A stretch of 38,891 bases of DNA, taken from contig NZ_JMKI01000010.1 in assembly GCF_000712295.1 (NCBI RefSeq), positions 1-38,891 of the forward strand, given 5' to 3'. Made by a program: the position numbers and the translations under genes. Below are positions 1 to 7,098 of this stretch, piece by piece (the first letter of the stretch is position 1; each line of letters opens with the position of its first letter). This stretch comes from Synergistes jonesii (GTDB lineage: Bacteria > Synergistota > Synergistia > Synergistales > Synergistaceae). The notes beneath the pieces are model-generated. The model was given only the letters and a program-made list of their open reading frames with translations, made no database searches and had not been told where the DNA came from.

Positions 1-763
1 GATATACGGCGCTTATCGCATCTGCAAAGCCTGTCAGGCCGTCGACGGAGATAATGAAAATATCTTCGGTGCCGCGATTACGGATCTCGTTAAGGACACC
101 GACCCAGTACTTGGCGCTCTCATTTCCGCCGACCCACAGGCCAAGGACTTCACGATGCCCGTCCAGTCTTGTCCCAATAGCAACATAAACGGCTTTCTTG
201 ACGGTTCGGCCGTCCTGCCTCACATTGAAATGCACGGCGTCCATAAAGACGACTGCATACTTTTTGGCCAGCGGCCGGTTCTGCCATTCTTTGGCAATCG
301 GCAGAATTCGATCCGTCATTCGCGAAATCATTTCAGCAGAGGCATCCACACCGTAGATAGACTGCAGGTGAGCCGAGATATCCCGGGTCGTCATGCCTTT
401 TGCATACATGGACAGGACCTGATCCTCTATATTTGAGATATCGGTCTGGTTCTTTTTGACTGACTGCGGTTCGAAGTCACCCTTGCGGTCTCTGGGGACG
501 TCGATCGGGATATCTCCGGCCGAAGAGGTGACTGTTTTAGGGCTGTAGCCGTTGCGGCTGTCATCTGTATGCTTGTTCTTGTAGTCATATTTGCTGTAAC
601 CGAGATGGTCATCCATCTCGGCTTCCAGCATCTGCTGGATCGTATCTCCGAGAAGATCCCTCAGCATAGCCTGTACGTCCTGGGCGTCTTCCGGTTTGTA
701 GTGGGAAAGGAGACTCTGAATAAGCGCTTTTCTTTCCGGTGTCAGTTTTCTCTGTCTTGCCAT
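1..763 (-). CDS. IS256-family (mutator type) transposase, 3' end outside window
   Basis: Reading leftward from the ATG at 763, the frame is open to the window edge, giving the first 254 residues of a protein that in this family is usually about 400 residues. The translation begins MARQRKLTPERKALIQSLL and contains the family's conserved block around the first catalytic Asp (residues near VVFMDAVHFNVR) and the KAVYVAIG strand that follows. A strong ribosome binding site (AGGAGG, complement of 772-777) lies nine to ten bases upstream, which fixes the start. DDE-type transposases of this family move the element by a copy-out mechanism through a circular intermediate. Nothing in the visible part is broken, so the copy may be active; the C-terminal catalytic Glu lies outside the window. 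Confidence 0.93.
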   Translation of the reverse strand, partial: MARQRKLTPERKALIQSLLSHYKPEDAQDVQAMLRDLLGDTIQQMLEAEMDDHLGYSKYDYKNKHTDDSRNGYSPKTVTSSAGDIPIDVPRDRKGDFEPQSVKKNQTDISNIEDQVLSMYAKGMTTRDISAHLQSIYGVDASAEMISRMTDRILPIAKEWQNRPLAKKYAVVFMDAVHFNVRQDGRTVKKAVYVAIGTRLDGHREVLGLWVGGNESAKYWVGVLNEIRNRGTEDIFIISVDGLTGFADAISAVY

Positions 764-862
764 AAAAATATCCTCCTGGATTGAATTTATCTTAACACCA
801 ATCCAGGAGGCTTGCTTTCTTCTCTATGGAGTTTACACAGAATTTGTTATACTCTCTTTCCG
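1..862 (-). mobile_element. IS256-family insertion sequence, one end visible
   Basis: The element covers the transposase and about 100 bases upstream of it. Its outer end lies between about 840 and 866: beyond that point the sequence returns to IS5 transposase codons (residues RLKRFRK), and the bases next to the junction on the minus strand (AATTCTGTGTAAACTCC) resemble the terminal repeats of IS256 elements. The exact end and target duplication cannot be fixed because the other end is outside the window. Confidence 0.75.
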
Positions 863-1524
863 AAACCGCTTAAGACGCAAGAAATATCGCTCTATCTCAT
901 TGCGTTGCTCCTTATCATACTCCCATGGATCTTTGCGGTTCGATTTTGGGGGAACAACCGGAGAATACCCCTTCTCCATCGCTTTGCTCCGCATATTCTC
1001 TCCCTCATAAGCTCTGTCCATCAGGATGTATTTTTGCTCTGGAACTCTTATGATCTTGTCAAGCAGAACTGTGCCTTCCGGCGAGTCATGGGCTTCTCCT
1101 CCGGATAGCACGAAGCCGACAGCCGATCTGTCAGTTGCGGTGACCATATGAATCTTCGTTGTGAGCCCGCCTCTCGATCTTCCAATGGACTGTTTTCCTC
1201 TTTTTTTAAAGCTCCCGTTCCGTCGGGATGAACCTTTACCGATGTGCTGTCCAGGCAGACCGCCTCGACCTTTATGCGAATAATGTTCTCCACTTGCAAC
1301 ACTTCAAACACGCGCTGTAAAACGCCATTTTTGCTCCACCTGTTCATGCGTACATAAATCGTATGCCAGTTCCCACAGGATTTCGGCAACGCCCTCCACT
1401 TGCAGCCGTTTTCCGTGACATACAGTATCGCATTGATCAGTTGGAGATTACTCATACTCACATTCCCGCGCTGACGGGGCAAGTATTTTTCGATACGATC
1501 ATATTGTTCTTGAGTGATTTCCAT
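845..1524 (-). pseudogene. IS5-family transposase, frameshifted ORF pair, truncated by the IS256 element
   Basis: The first part starts near 1524 (MEITQEQYDRIEKYLP) and carries the N-terminal DUF4096-like region; the second part (residues from TKIHMVTATDR onward) continues in the -1 frame with the DDE domain including YILMDRAYEGENM. The two frames meet at a run of seven A (complement of 1201-1207), a classic slippery site, so the frame change is probably the programmed -1 shift of the IS427-type IS5 elements and not damage. The true defect is at the C-terminus: after RLKRFRK the frame runs into the IS256 end and stops, so the last residues are missing and should lie on the far side of that element. 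Confidence 0.85.
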
Positions 1525-1576
1525 ATGCACATCATCGCATATCATTGGAATATTTGTCTATTAGTGTGAACACGCT
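862..1576 (-). mobile_element. IS5-family element (IS427-like), interrupted
   Basis: The left side is cut by the IS256 insertion. The intact end lies at about 1576, where the minus-strand sequence changes from the toxin stop codon to GAGCGTGTTCACACTAA, a typical IS5-group terminus. The bases CTAG at the junction (1577-1580) fit the CTAG or TNA target preference of this group, but the second copy of the duplication is not visible. Confidence 0.7.
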
Positions 1577-1837
1577 CTAGTTTTCGTAGTGCCCTTTGCA
1601 GGAGATTATGTATTATCGTTCCGTCCTGTTCGTAGTAGACTATGCGGTTTGCTCCGTCTATGCGTCTGCTCCACAGACCCTCAGGCTGCCCTTGAGTGGT
1701 TCGGGTTTTCCCATGTCGGCATAGGGGCTTTTCTGGATGTCTTTTATAAGTGCGTTTATTTTTTTGAGCGTTTTGTTGTCCTGCCCCTGCCACCAGAGGT
1801 AGTCGTCCCATGCCCTGTCTTACCACAATAGGCGCAT
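1577..1837 (-). pseudogene. yoeB: YoeB/Txe-family toxin, inactivated
   Basis: The reading frame starts with ATG at 1837, overlapping the RelB stop by one base (TAATG), the normal arrangement of such pairs. Translated across frames, the YoeB family sequence is unmistakable: RAWDDYLWWQGQDNKTLKK, then GLWSRRIDGANRIVYYEQ, and the C-terminal CKGHYEN. Three lesions are visible: an in-frame TAA at codon 6, a one-base loss in the stretch encoding GSLEGLWS (near 1678), and a compensating one-base shift just after the GTII codons. Overall length (87 codons) is that of a full YoeB. YoeB is a ribosome-dependent mRNA endonuclease; this copy cannot make it. The IS5 element begins immediately after the TAG stop. 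Confidence 0.85.
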
Positions 1838-2094
1838 TAATCAGCCTCGATCAGTTCGTGCTCCGCAAAGCGCGCCTTGCCTGTTTTTATGTCGCGCATA
1901 ATGTTTTCCAAATGGCGGATGTTGCCTGCCGCGTAAAATGGATCAGCGGAGAGCTCAAATGGGATGCGCTTTTCCCTGGCCACCGTCTTCAGGAAGATGT
2001 TTATCGCCGCAGACATGCTCAAACCGATGTCGTCAAGGGTTTTTTCCGCGTCGCGTTTGACTTCGTCGTCTACACGAAGGCTGATCTGTGCCAT
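1837..2094 (-). CDS. relB: RelB/DinJ-family antitoxin
   Basis: An 85-residue protein starting MAQISLRVDDEVKRDAE, the ribbon-helix-helix N-terminus of RelB/DinJ antitoxins, followed by the helix DIGLSMSAAINIFLK and the basic-to-acidic tail that normally wraps the toxin. The start at 2094 is chosen over the upstream ATG at 2139 because a GGGAGTGG binding site sits about eight bases before it and the family begins here. It shares a TAATG overlap with the downstream toxin pseudogene. With the toxin broken, the antitoxin may survive as a DNA-binding repressor of its own promoter or act on toxins encoded elsewhere; both are inference. Confidence 0.88.
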   Translation of the reverse strand: MAQISLRVDDEVKRDAEKTLDDIGLSMSAAINIFLKTVAREKRIPFELSADPFYAAGNIRHLENIMRDIKTGKARFAEHELIEAD

Positions 2095-2118
2095 TGTTAA
2101 TCCACTCCCTTTTTTGTT

Positions 2119-2158
2119 ATTATAGCATACATACAGCATAACGCAATTATTATACTGT
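2119..2158 (-). promoter_or_regulatory. Promoter and candidate operator of the relB-yoeB pair
   Basis: On the minus strand there is a -35 TTGCGT (complement of 2141-2146), 16 bases, then a perfect -10 TATAAT (complement of 2119-2124). An inverted repeat with 9-base arms (ACAGCATAA at 2133-2141 and TTATACTGT at 2150-2158, one mismatch) overlaps the -35 box, where an autoregulating RelB would be expected to bind. Confidence 0.65.
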
Positions 2159-2231
2159 GTATTTGCTTTTTGAAGTTGACGGAAATGTGTATCTTCAGCA
2201 GGCGATTATAGCAAGGATTTGGAGGGCTTGG

Positions 2232-2309
2232 TTGCTAAATATTTACATTCATAGTATACTTCTTTTATTTGTAAATGTAATCGCCGTGGCAAATGAGAAC
2301 TCGGCGATT
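2232..2309 (+). promoter_or_regulatory. Promoter and leader hairpin of the FNT channel gene
   Basis: TTGCTA (2232-2237), 17 bases and TATACT (2255-2260) form a good sigma-70 promoter facing the channel gene, giving an untranslated leader of about 150 bases. The leader contains a hairpin with an 8-bp perfect stem (AATCGCCG 2279-2286 with CGGCGATT 2302-2309). There is also an imperfect dyad TTACATT (2243-2249) and AATGTAA (2274-2280) around the start region. Function unknown. Confidence 0.55.
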
Positions 2310-2418
2310 GCACGGTGAAAAAACGGCGTATGCCAAAACGCGCGTCATCGGATGTGATTCGGCTGTTTCACGCGTATTTGCCGCGCATCGCGCATAATAA
2401 ACACTCGGAGGTTTTTCG

Positions 2419-3243
2419 ATGAATTACAAAACGCCAGCTGAAATAGCGGCCGCGGCGGTGAATGCGGCGGTAACGAAAACATCTCTTTCGATCACTCAGA
2501 TGGTCGTTATGGGCTTTCTCGCGGGAGCGTATATCGCGATGGGAGGATACTTCATGACGGTCGTCACGCAGGATTCGGCTGCGGTCGTGGGAATCGGCAT
2601 TTCAAAGTTGCTCGGAGGCGTCGTCTTCTCGCTGGGGCTGATGCTTGTGGTCTCCGCGGGCGGCGAGCTGTTCACCGGCAACTGCATCATGCCGATAGCG
2701 ATACTCTCGGGCAGGGTGACGCTCGCCGGCGCGCTCCGCAACCTTATCGTCGTTTATTTTGCGAATCTCGTCGGCGGCTCCTTCTTCGCGCTGCTCCTCT
2801 ACCTAAGCGGCTCGATATCGCCCGCCTGCGCGCAGAACGCTCTTGCGATAGCCGTCGCTAAGGTCAACATACCCGTCGCCGAGATGATATTCCGCGGCAT
2901 TCTCTGCAACTGGTTCGTCGCTCTCGCGGTGTGGATGGCCTTCGGCGCTCTCGACATGACTGGCAAATATATCGTCTGCCTCGGCCCGATCTCGGCGTTC
3001 GTCGCGATGGGCTTTGAACACTGTGTAGCCAACATGTATTTCATAGCGATAGGGCTGCTGCTCAAGGGCCGTCCCGAAGTGCTGGCGCAGTGCCGGCTGC
3101 CGGCCGAAAAGCTCGCAAGGCTCACGCTCTCCGGCTACGCAGGCAACCTCATACCGGTGACGATAGGGAACATCATGGGCGCCGCGATTCTCGTCGGCGC
3201 GCTCTACTTCGTAGTATTCAAAAAGCAGCTGGCGGAAAAATAA
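2419..3243 (+). CDS. Formate/nitrite transporter family (FNT) channel protein
   Basis: A 274-residue integral membrane protein of normal FNT length with six predicted membrane spans. Family signatures include the N-terminal TPAEIAAAAVNAAVTK helix, the LAGAYIAMGGYF first span, the GGELFTGNC block after the second span, the NLVGGSFFA half-helix, and GILCNWFVALAVW with the GFEHCVANMYF segment. FNT pentamers carry formate, nitrite or hydrosulfide across the cytoplasmic membrane. A CGGAGG binding site precedes the ATG. It is a single-gene unit with its own promoter and a hairpin behind it. Substrate cannot be decided: formate export would suit a fermenter, and hydrosulfide export is an alternative because a sulfide-producing cysteine desulfidase lies 2 kb away. 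Confidence 0.9.
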   Translation: MNYKTPAEIAAAAVNAAVTKTSLSITQMVVMGFLAGAYIAMGGYFMTVVTQDSAAVVGIGISKLLGGVVFSLGLMLVVSAGGELFTGNCIMPIAILSGRVTLAGALRNLIVVYFANLVGGSFFALLLYLSGSISPACAQNALAIAVAKVNIPVAEMIFRGILCNWFVALAVWMAFGALDMTGKYIVCLGPISAFVAMGFEHCVANMYFIAIGLLLKGRPEVLAQCRLPAEKLARLTLSGYAGNLIPVTIGNIMGAAILVGALYFVVFKKQLAEK

Positions 3244-3260
3244 AAAAATCCCGCGCTTAA

Positions 3261-3292
3261 GAAAAAAACAACGGGCGGCCGCGGCCGCCCGT
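3261..3292 (-). terminator. Terminator between convergent genes
   Basis: A perfect palindrome with 11-base arms (ACGGGCGGCCG, 3271-3292). On the minus strand it is followed by a run of seven T (complement of 3262-3268), so it is a strong intrinsic terminator for the phosphoribosyltransferase operon; for the plus strand only GTTTCG follows, so termination of the FNT gene there is less certain. Confidence 0.8.
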
Positions 3293-3316
3293 TTCGTCGT
3301 ATCCCATCGTTTAGCG

Positions 3317-3862
3317 TCAGTCTTTGAACACCGGCAGCCTTTCGAGGTAAGTCAGGTCCTCGCCCGAATAGCCGCCCTCTTCGAGCAGCACGGCCACCTT
3401 GCCTATGACTGTGCAGCCTGTCTTTTTGAGCACGGCTTCGAGCGACGCGAGTGAGCCGCCGGTCGACACGACGTCGTCGACGATGCAGACTTTTTTGCCT
3501 TTGAGCTTTTCGGCGTCGAATTCGTCGACGACGATTATCTGCTTTTCCGTCGTAGTTATCGACTTGACCTCGGCGACGATCGGCCTTTCCATGTAGCCCT
3601 TGACCGATTTGCGCGCGACGACGTAGTCGACGCCCAGGCGCACCGCGAGTGCGTGCGTAAGGGGGATGCCCTTGGCCTCGGGGCATACGAGTATCTCCGC
3701 CCCGCCGTCCTTTATTTTTTCGTAGAGGGCGTCGGCGCATCTTTCGATGAGCCTGGTGTCGCCGAGCATCACGAAGGACGCGATGCGCAGCGAAGGGGCT
3801 ACGCGCACCTTTTTAAGCTCGCGCGTGAGCCCGGCCACGTGAAGAGTGTATGTCTCGTACAT
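3317..3862 (-). CDS. Purine phosphoribosyltransferase (adenine/xanthine type)
   Basis: A 181-residue type I phosphoribosyltransferase. The PRPP-binding signature VCIVDDVVSTGGS is at about residues 125-137, preceded by the conserved CPEAKGIPL block (about 60-68) that contacts the base and a flexible loop near 87-110. It transfers ribose phosphate from PRPP to a purine base, making the nucleotide and trapping the base in the cytoplasm. The gene follows the purine permease gene by 12 bases, so both are one uptake-and-salvage operon. The sequence is closest in feel to adenine phosphoribosyltransferase, but the apt/xpt/hpt specificity cannot be settled by eye; Apt-like proteins in this size range often act on adenine. 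Confidence 0.85.
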   Translation of the reverse strand: MYETYTLHVAGLTRELKKVRVAPSLRIASFVMLGDTRLIERCADALYEKIKDGGAEILVCPEAKGIPLTHALAVRLGVDYVVARKSVKGYMERPIVAEVKSITTTEKQIIVVDEFDAEKLKGKKVCIVDDVVSTGGSLASLEAVLKKTGCTVIGKVAVLLEEGGYSGEDLTYLERLPVFKD

Positions 3863-3874
3863 TTCCTTTTCCTC

Positions 3875-4987
3875 CTACAGCCCGAATATCAATTTGACCG
3901 CGAAGCCGGTGAGAAGCCCGTAGAAGGGATTCCAGCGCGCCGACGCGATGACCGTGATGCCTATCACCATTCCCCACGGAGAGAAGCCAAAGGGGCCCTG
4001 CGCCGCCGGCGCAAGAGCGATGGCGGCCTGGACGTTGGAGATGAAGGTCACGAATACGCCGAGCACGAAGAGGAAGCCGGCGATAGCCGAGCTGTGGACG
4101 TAGCGTCCCACGACCGGCAGCAGCTTGAGCAGCAGGATCGCGGCCATTATGAGCATCATCAAAACGGAGCTCGCGATAGGATGCGGAGCGGACGCCGTGC
4201 CGGAGATTATCGCCTCTACGGGGCCGCCGCCTAAGAACGAGGAGCCCATGTCGGCGAGCGAAGAGTAGATCGCGAGGTGGTCGATGTTGGCGTCAGCGTT
4301 GGCGATGCTGCCGGTTATTTTCCCGAAGCTGATGTTGGCTCCGATGTTGAGGCAGGAGAGCGCGAGGGCGCTGGCGAGCATCTTGTGGTTCCGCCATATC
4401 TTCCATTCGATGTTGCCGAAGGTGAACCTTTCGCGGCGCTCGTCGACTATCAGGTTCTGCGCTGCGACCTTGCCGGATTTTTTCAAAATGTTGTAGACGA
4501 CGGTGGCGGCCGCGACCGAGATGATTATCGTCTTAGCGAGGTCGAAGGTCGCGAACCATGCCGCAAGGGCGACGACCATGGAGACGCCGCCGGAAAATTT
4601 TTCAGATTCCATCATATCTATCGAGACGAGCGCGAGCATGATGCCGACGCCGGCCATCATCGAGGTGACGATGACGGGCCCGATTATCTCGACTATTTTT
4701 TCGTTAAGGCCGAGTATCGACGGAACCAGCAGGAAGAGCGCGCCCCAGAAGACTATTGACAGGCGTTCGCGGACGTTTCTGCCGAGCTTTCCCGCCACCG
4801 CTATCGTTTCCGCCTGAAACGATATAGTCGCCACCGAGCTGAAGGCGAGGGAACCCGCCGCGCCTATCAGAAACGCTACCGCGGTCGGGAAGGCGGCGAA
4901 GCCCAGAGATAGCGCGAGGAGCCCCTGCGGCGCTCCGTTCAGCACGACGGCGAGCGCCGTCAGCAAGTCAGTTAAATACGCTTCCAT
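3875..4987 (-). CDS. NCS2/AzgA-like purine permease
   Basis: A 370-residue, highly hydrophobic protein with about 11-12 membrane spans. The block ADMGSSFLGGGPVEAIISGT and the preceding hydrophobic spans with small-residue half-helices resemble the nucleobase-cation symporter-2 fold of guanine/hypoxanthine permeases. It is somewhat shorter than typical members (about 430 residues). Its position directly upstream of a purine phosphoribosyltransferase (12-base gap) supports purine base import. The ATG at 4987 has a weak upstream GGGGGC motif as ribosome binding site. Alternative: another membrane family of unknown substrate whose only link to purines is the neighbour. Confidence 0.7.
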   Translation of the reverse strand: MEAYLTDLLTALAVVLNGAPQGLLALSLGFAAFPTAVAFLIGAAGSLAFSSVATISFQAETIAVAGKLGRNVRERLSIVFWGALFLLVPSILGLNEKIVEIIGPVIVTSMMAGVGIMLALVSIDMMESEKFSGGVSMVVALAAWFATFDLAKTIIISVAAATVVYNILKKSGKVAAQNLIVDERRERFTFGNIEWKIWRNHKMLASALALSCLNIGANISFGKITGSIANADANIDHLAIYSSLADMGSSFLGGGPVEAIISGTASAPHPIASSVLMMLIMAAILLLKLLPVVGRYVHSSAIAGFLFVLGVFVTFISNVQAAIALAPAAQGPFGFSPWGMVIGITVIASARWNPFYGLLTGFAVKLIFGL

Positions 4988-5039
4988 TAAAAAGCCCCCT
5001 AAAGCTTTATGATAGTGATTTGTTACAAAACAGTTATAA

Positions 5040-5068
5040 ATTCTACATTAACCACGCTGTTTTATCAA
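5040..5068 (-). promoter_or_regulatory. Promoter of the purine permease-phosphoribosyltransferase operon
   Basis: On the minus strand TTGATA (complement of 5063-5068), 17 bases, TAGAAT (complement of 5040-5045), about 50 bases before the permease ATG. I looked for a purine riboswitch in the short leader and saw none. Confidence 0.65.
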
Positions 5069-5147
5069 CCACGCGGCTGAAATATATATATTTTTGCGGT
5101 ATATGTTAACATTTTTGGAAATATGTGAACCATTTCCGGCGAAAATC

Positions 5148-5209
5148 CCGACGGCTTCGCGTCGGAGATGCGGAAATTAGAAATGCAGTATACGTATATG
5201 AGATATAAT
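5148..5209 (+). promoter_or_regulatory. Possible promoter of the cysteine desulfidase operon
   Basis: A perfect -10 TATAAT lies at 5204-5209, but no good -35 box is at the right distance. A small hairpin (CCGACG 5148-5153 with CGTCGG 5160-5165) lies just upstream and could be an activator or repressor site. Confidence 0.35.
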
Positions 5210-5274
5210 ATGCTGTGGACGTGTCACTAACCGCCGCTGTGCCAGCGCGGCGGATATGGCAGGGGGAAAGTTTG

Positions 5275-6594
5275 ATGCTTACTTTGAAGGAGTTCCTCCG
5301 CAGCGAGGTGAGGCCCGCCCTCGGCTGCACGGAGCCCGGTTCGGTCGCGTTGGCCGTCGCTCGGGCCTGCGCGGAGCTGACGGACAGGGACGAGATCGCG
5401 GCGGTGCGCGTGACCGTGAGCGCGAGCATTTACAAAAACGGTATGGCGGTGGGCGTCCCTGGGACAAAGGGGGGCCGCGGCAACGCGATAGCGGCGGCTA
5501 TGGGCGCGATATGCGGGGAGCCGTCGCTGGGGCTTGAGGTCCTTGCGAAGAGCACGGCGGCCGACCTTGCAAAGGCGGAGGAGTGGGTGCGCGACGAGCG
5601 CGTGACGATTTACTGCGACCCCGACAGAAGCGGAGTATATATTCTCGCGTCGGTCTTCACGCCGGGGCACAAAGCGGTATGTCTGCTGGAAAACAGCCAC
5701 ACGCATATTTCCAGGGTGTACCTCGACAACGAGCTGCGCTACAAGGCTGATAAAAATAAGGCGTCGGCGGCCGGCTTCTTCGACGATTTCCCCGCGAAAC
5801 TGAAGGACGCGCTGAAAATGGCGGAGGAAATAGACGAAGAGGACGTCGAATTCATTTGGGAAGGCATAGAGATGAACTACAAAGTCGCGAAAAGCGGCCT
5901 CGGCGCGGCGGACCCTTGCGCCGACCGCGGCTGCATGACGGGGACGACCTTCGGCGCAGCGCTGCGCGATTTCGGCGGGGCCCAGCTCTCTGCGGCCGCG
6001 GAGATACGAAGCCTTGCGTCGGCGGCTGCGGAGGCGAGGATGTCAGGCATAAGGCTCCCGGTAATGAGCAGCGCCGGCAGCGGCAACCACGGCATCACCG
6101 CGATACTGCCGGTAGCGGCGCTCGGCAGGCTCGAGGGGAAGGGCGAGTTCGAAACGGCGAAGGCCGTCGCGGTCAGCCACATCGCTACGAGCTTCGTCAA
6201 GCACAACCTGGGCAGGCTTTCGCCCCTCTGCGGCTGCGCAGTTGCGGCGGGAGCCGGGGCGGCGGCCGGCATGACCTATCTGCTCGGCGGGGATTTCCAG
6301 CAGATATGCACGGCGATGAGCCTGCTGCTTGCAAACATCGCCGGCATGTTCTGCGACGGAGCGAAGGAAAGCTGTGCGCTCAAGGTAGGCTCGGCAGCGG
6401 CGGAAGCGTATCACGCCGCGAAATGGGCCCTGCGCGGCCAGAAGCTCGCCGTTCCTCAGGGGATTTTCGGCGCGACGATAGAGGAGACCGTAACGAACGT
6501 CTCCCGCCTCTCGCTCGAAGGGATGAGGACGGCGGACCGCGTTATGATCGAGATCCTGGACAAGCGGCACAGGCCCGCCTCTGTGGCGTATTGA
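5275..6594 (+). CDS. cyuA: L-cysteine desulfidase, CyuA/YhaM (UPF0597) family
   Basis: A 439-residue protein starting MLTLKEFLRSEVRPALGCTEP. The N-terminal LGCTEPGSVALAVARA motif, the central GTTFGAALRDFG and MSSAGSGNHGITAILPV blocks and the C-terminal cysteine-bearing segments (SPLCGCAVAAG and MFCDGAKESCALKVG) are diagnostic for this family of oxygen-sensitive Fe-S enzymes. They convert cysteine to pyruvate, ammonia and sulfide. The start at 5275 is preferred to the upstream ATG at 5215 because AGGGGGAAAG lies at the right distance and the family begins here. It heads a probable operon with a secreted protein (40-base gap) and threonine deaminase (14-base gap), suggesting coordinated amino acid deamination. 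Function from family knowledge; related serine dehydratase activity cannot be excluded. Confidence 0.88.
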   Translation: MLTLKEFLRSEVRPALGCTEPGSVALAVARACAELTDRDEIAAVRVTVSASIYKNGMAVGVPGTKGGRGNAIAAAMGAICGEPSLGLEVLAKSTAADLAKAEEWVRDERVTIYCDPDRSGVYILASVFTPGHKAVCLLENSHTHISRVYLDNELRYKADKNKASAAGFFDDFPAKLKDALKMAEEIDEEDVEFIWEGIEMNYKVAKSGLGAADPCADRGCMTGTTFGAALRDFGGAQLSAAAEIRSLASAAAEARMSGIRLPVMSSAGSGNHGITAILPVAALGRLEGKGEFETAKAVAVSHIATSFVKHNLGRLSPLCGCAVAAGAGAAAGMTYLLGGDFQQICTAMSLLLANIAGMFCDGAKESCALKVGSAAAEAYHAAKWALRGQKLAVPQGIFGATIEETVTNVSRLSLEGMRTADRVMIEILDKRHRPASVAY

Positions 6595-6634
6595 ACGACA
6601 AAAACAAACGAAAAGGAAGGTATGTAAAACGGCA

Positions 6635-7084
6635 ATGAAAAAGAAACTCAACGGTAAAACGGCAACGGCGCTGATCTGCGCGTTCGCGTTATCTGTCACT
6701 TCCGCGGCTATGGCCCTCGACCTCGGCGACATTCTGAAGAAGGGCGCGATCGGCATAGCGGGCGGCTGGCTCGTGACGGCCATCTCGCCTCAGATGAACG
6801 ATTTCATCAACACGATAACCTTCAACAAAGGCGTCGCCTACGACGGCTACACGAAGGTCGTGCCGATCGTATCGATAGGCGACGGCACGCGCATCGGCGC
6901 TGCGCAGGTCGGGGCGACCACGCAGAGCGCGATCGACCGCACGAAGGCGGTCGCGCAGCTTGAGGGAGAGTTCAGCAGCCTGCGCGCCACGGCGCTCATC
7001 CCCATCGATTCGACGAACCCGATACAGCGTTTCCGCCGCGTCAAGGGCGTCGGCGTTACCGCGATAATAAACGTAAAATTGTAA
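6635..7084 (+). CDS. Small secreted protein of unknown function
   Basis: A 149-residue protein with a clear signal peptide: basic start MKKKLNGK, hydrophobic core ALICAFALSV and cleavage motif AMA at about residue 27. The mature part of about 120 residues is rich in Ile, Gly, Thr and Val, starts with a possible amphipathic/hydrophobic stretch (KKGAIGIAGGWLVTAI), has no Cys, and ends in a strand-like KGVGVTAIINVKL. I do not recognise a domain. It sits between cyuA and ilvA with short gaps and the same strand, so it is probably co-transcribed, yet an export-directed protein between two cytoplasmic deaminating enzymes is unexpected. The GGAAGG binding site is rather far (about 14 bases) from the ATG. 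Confidence 0.75.
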   Translation: MKKKLNGKTATALICAFALSVTSAAMALDLGDILKKGAIGIAGGWLVTAISPQMNDFINTITFNKGVAYDGYTKVVPIVSIGDGTRIGAAQVGATTQSAIDRTKAVAQLEGEFSSLRATALIPIDSTNPIQRFRRVKGVGVTAIINVKL

Positions 7085-7098
7085 GGTGATAATTTAAC

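Noticed and set aside
1542-1826. A 94-residue minus-strand frame as an intact toxin gene
   Set aside because: Only its middle part (GLWSRRIDGANRIVYYEQ) is in the YoeB frame; the start and end match YoeB only in other frames, so it is part of the pseudogene.
4988-5100. Purine riboswitch ahead of the permease-phosphoribosyltransferase operon
   Set aside because: The leader between promoter and start is only about 50 bases, too short for the aptamer, and the conserved loop sequences are missing.
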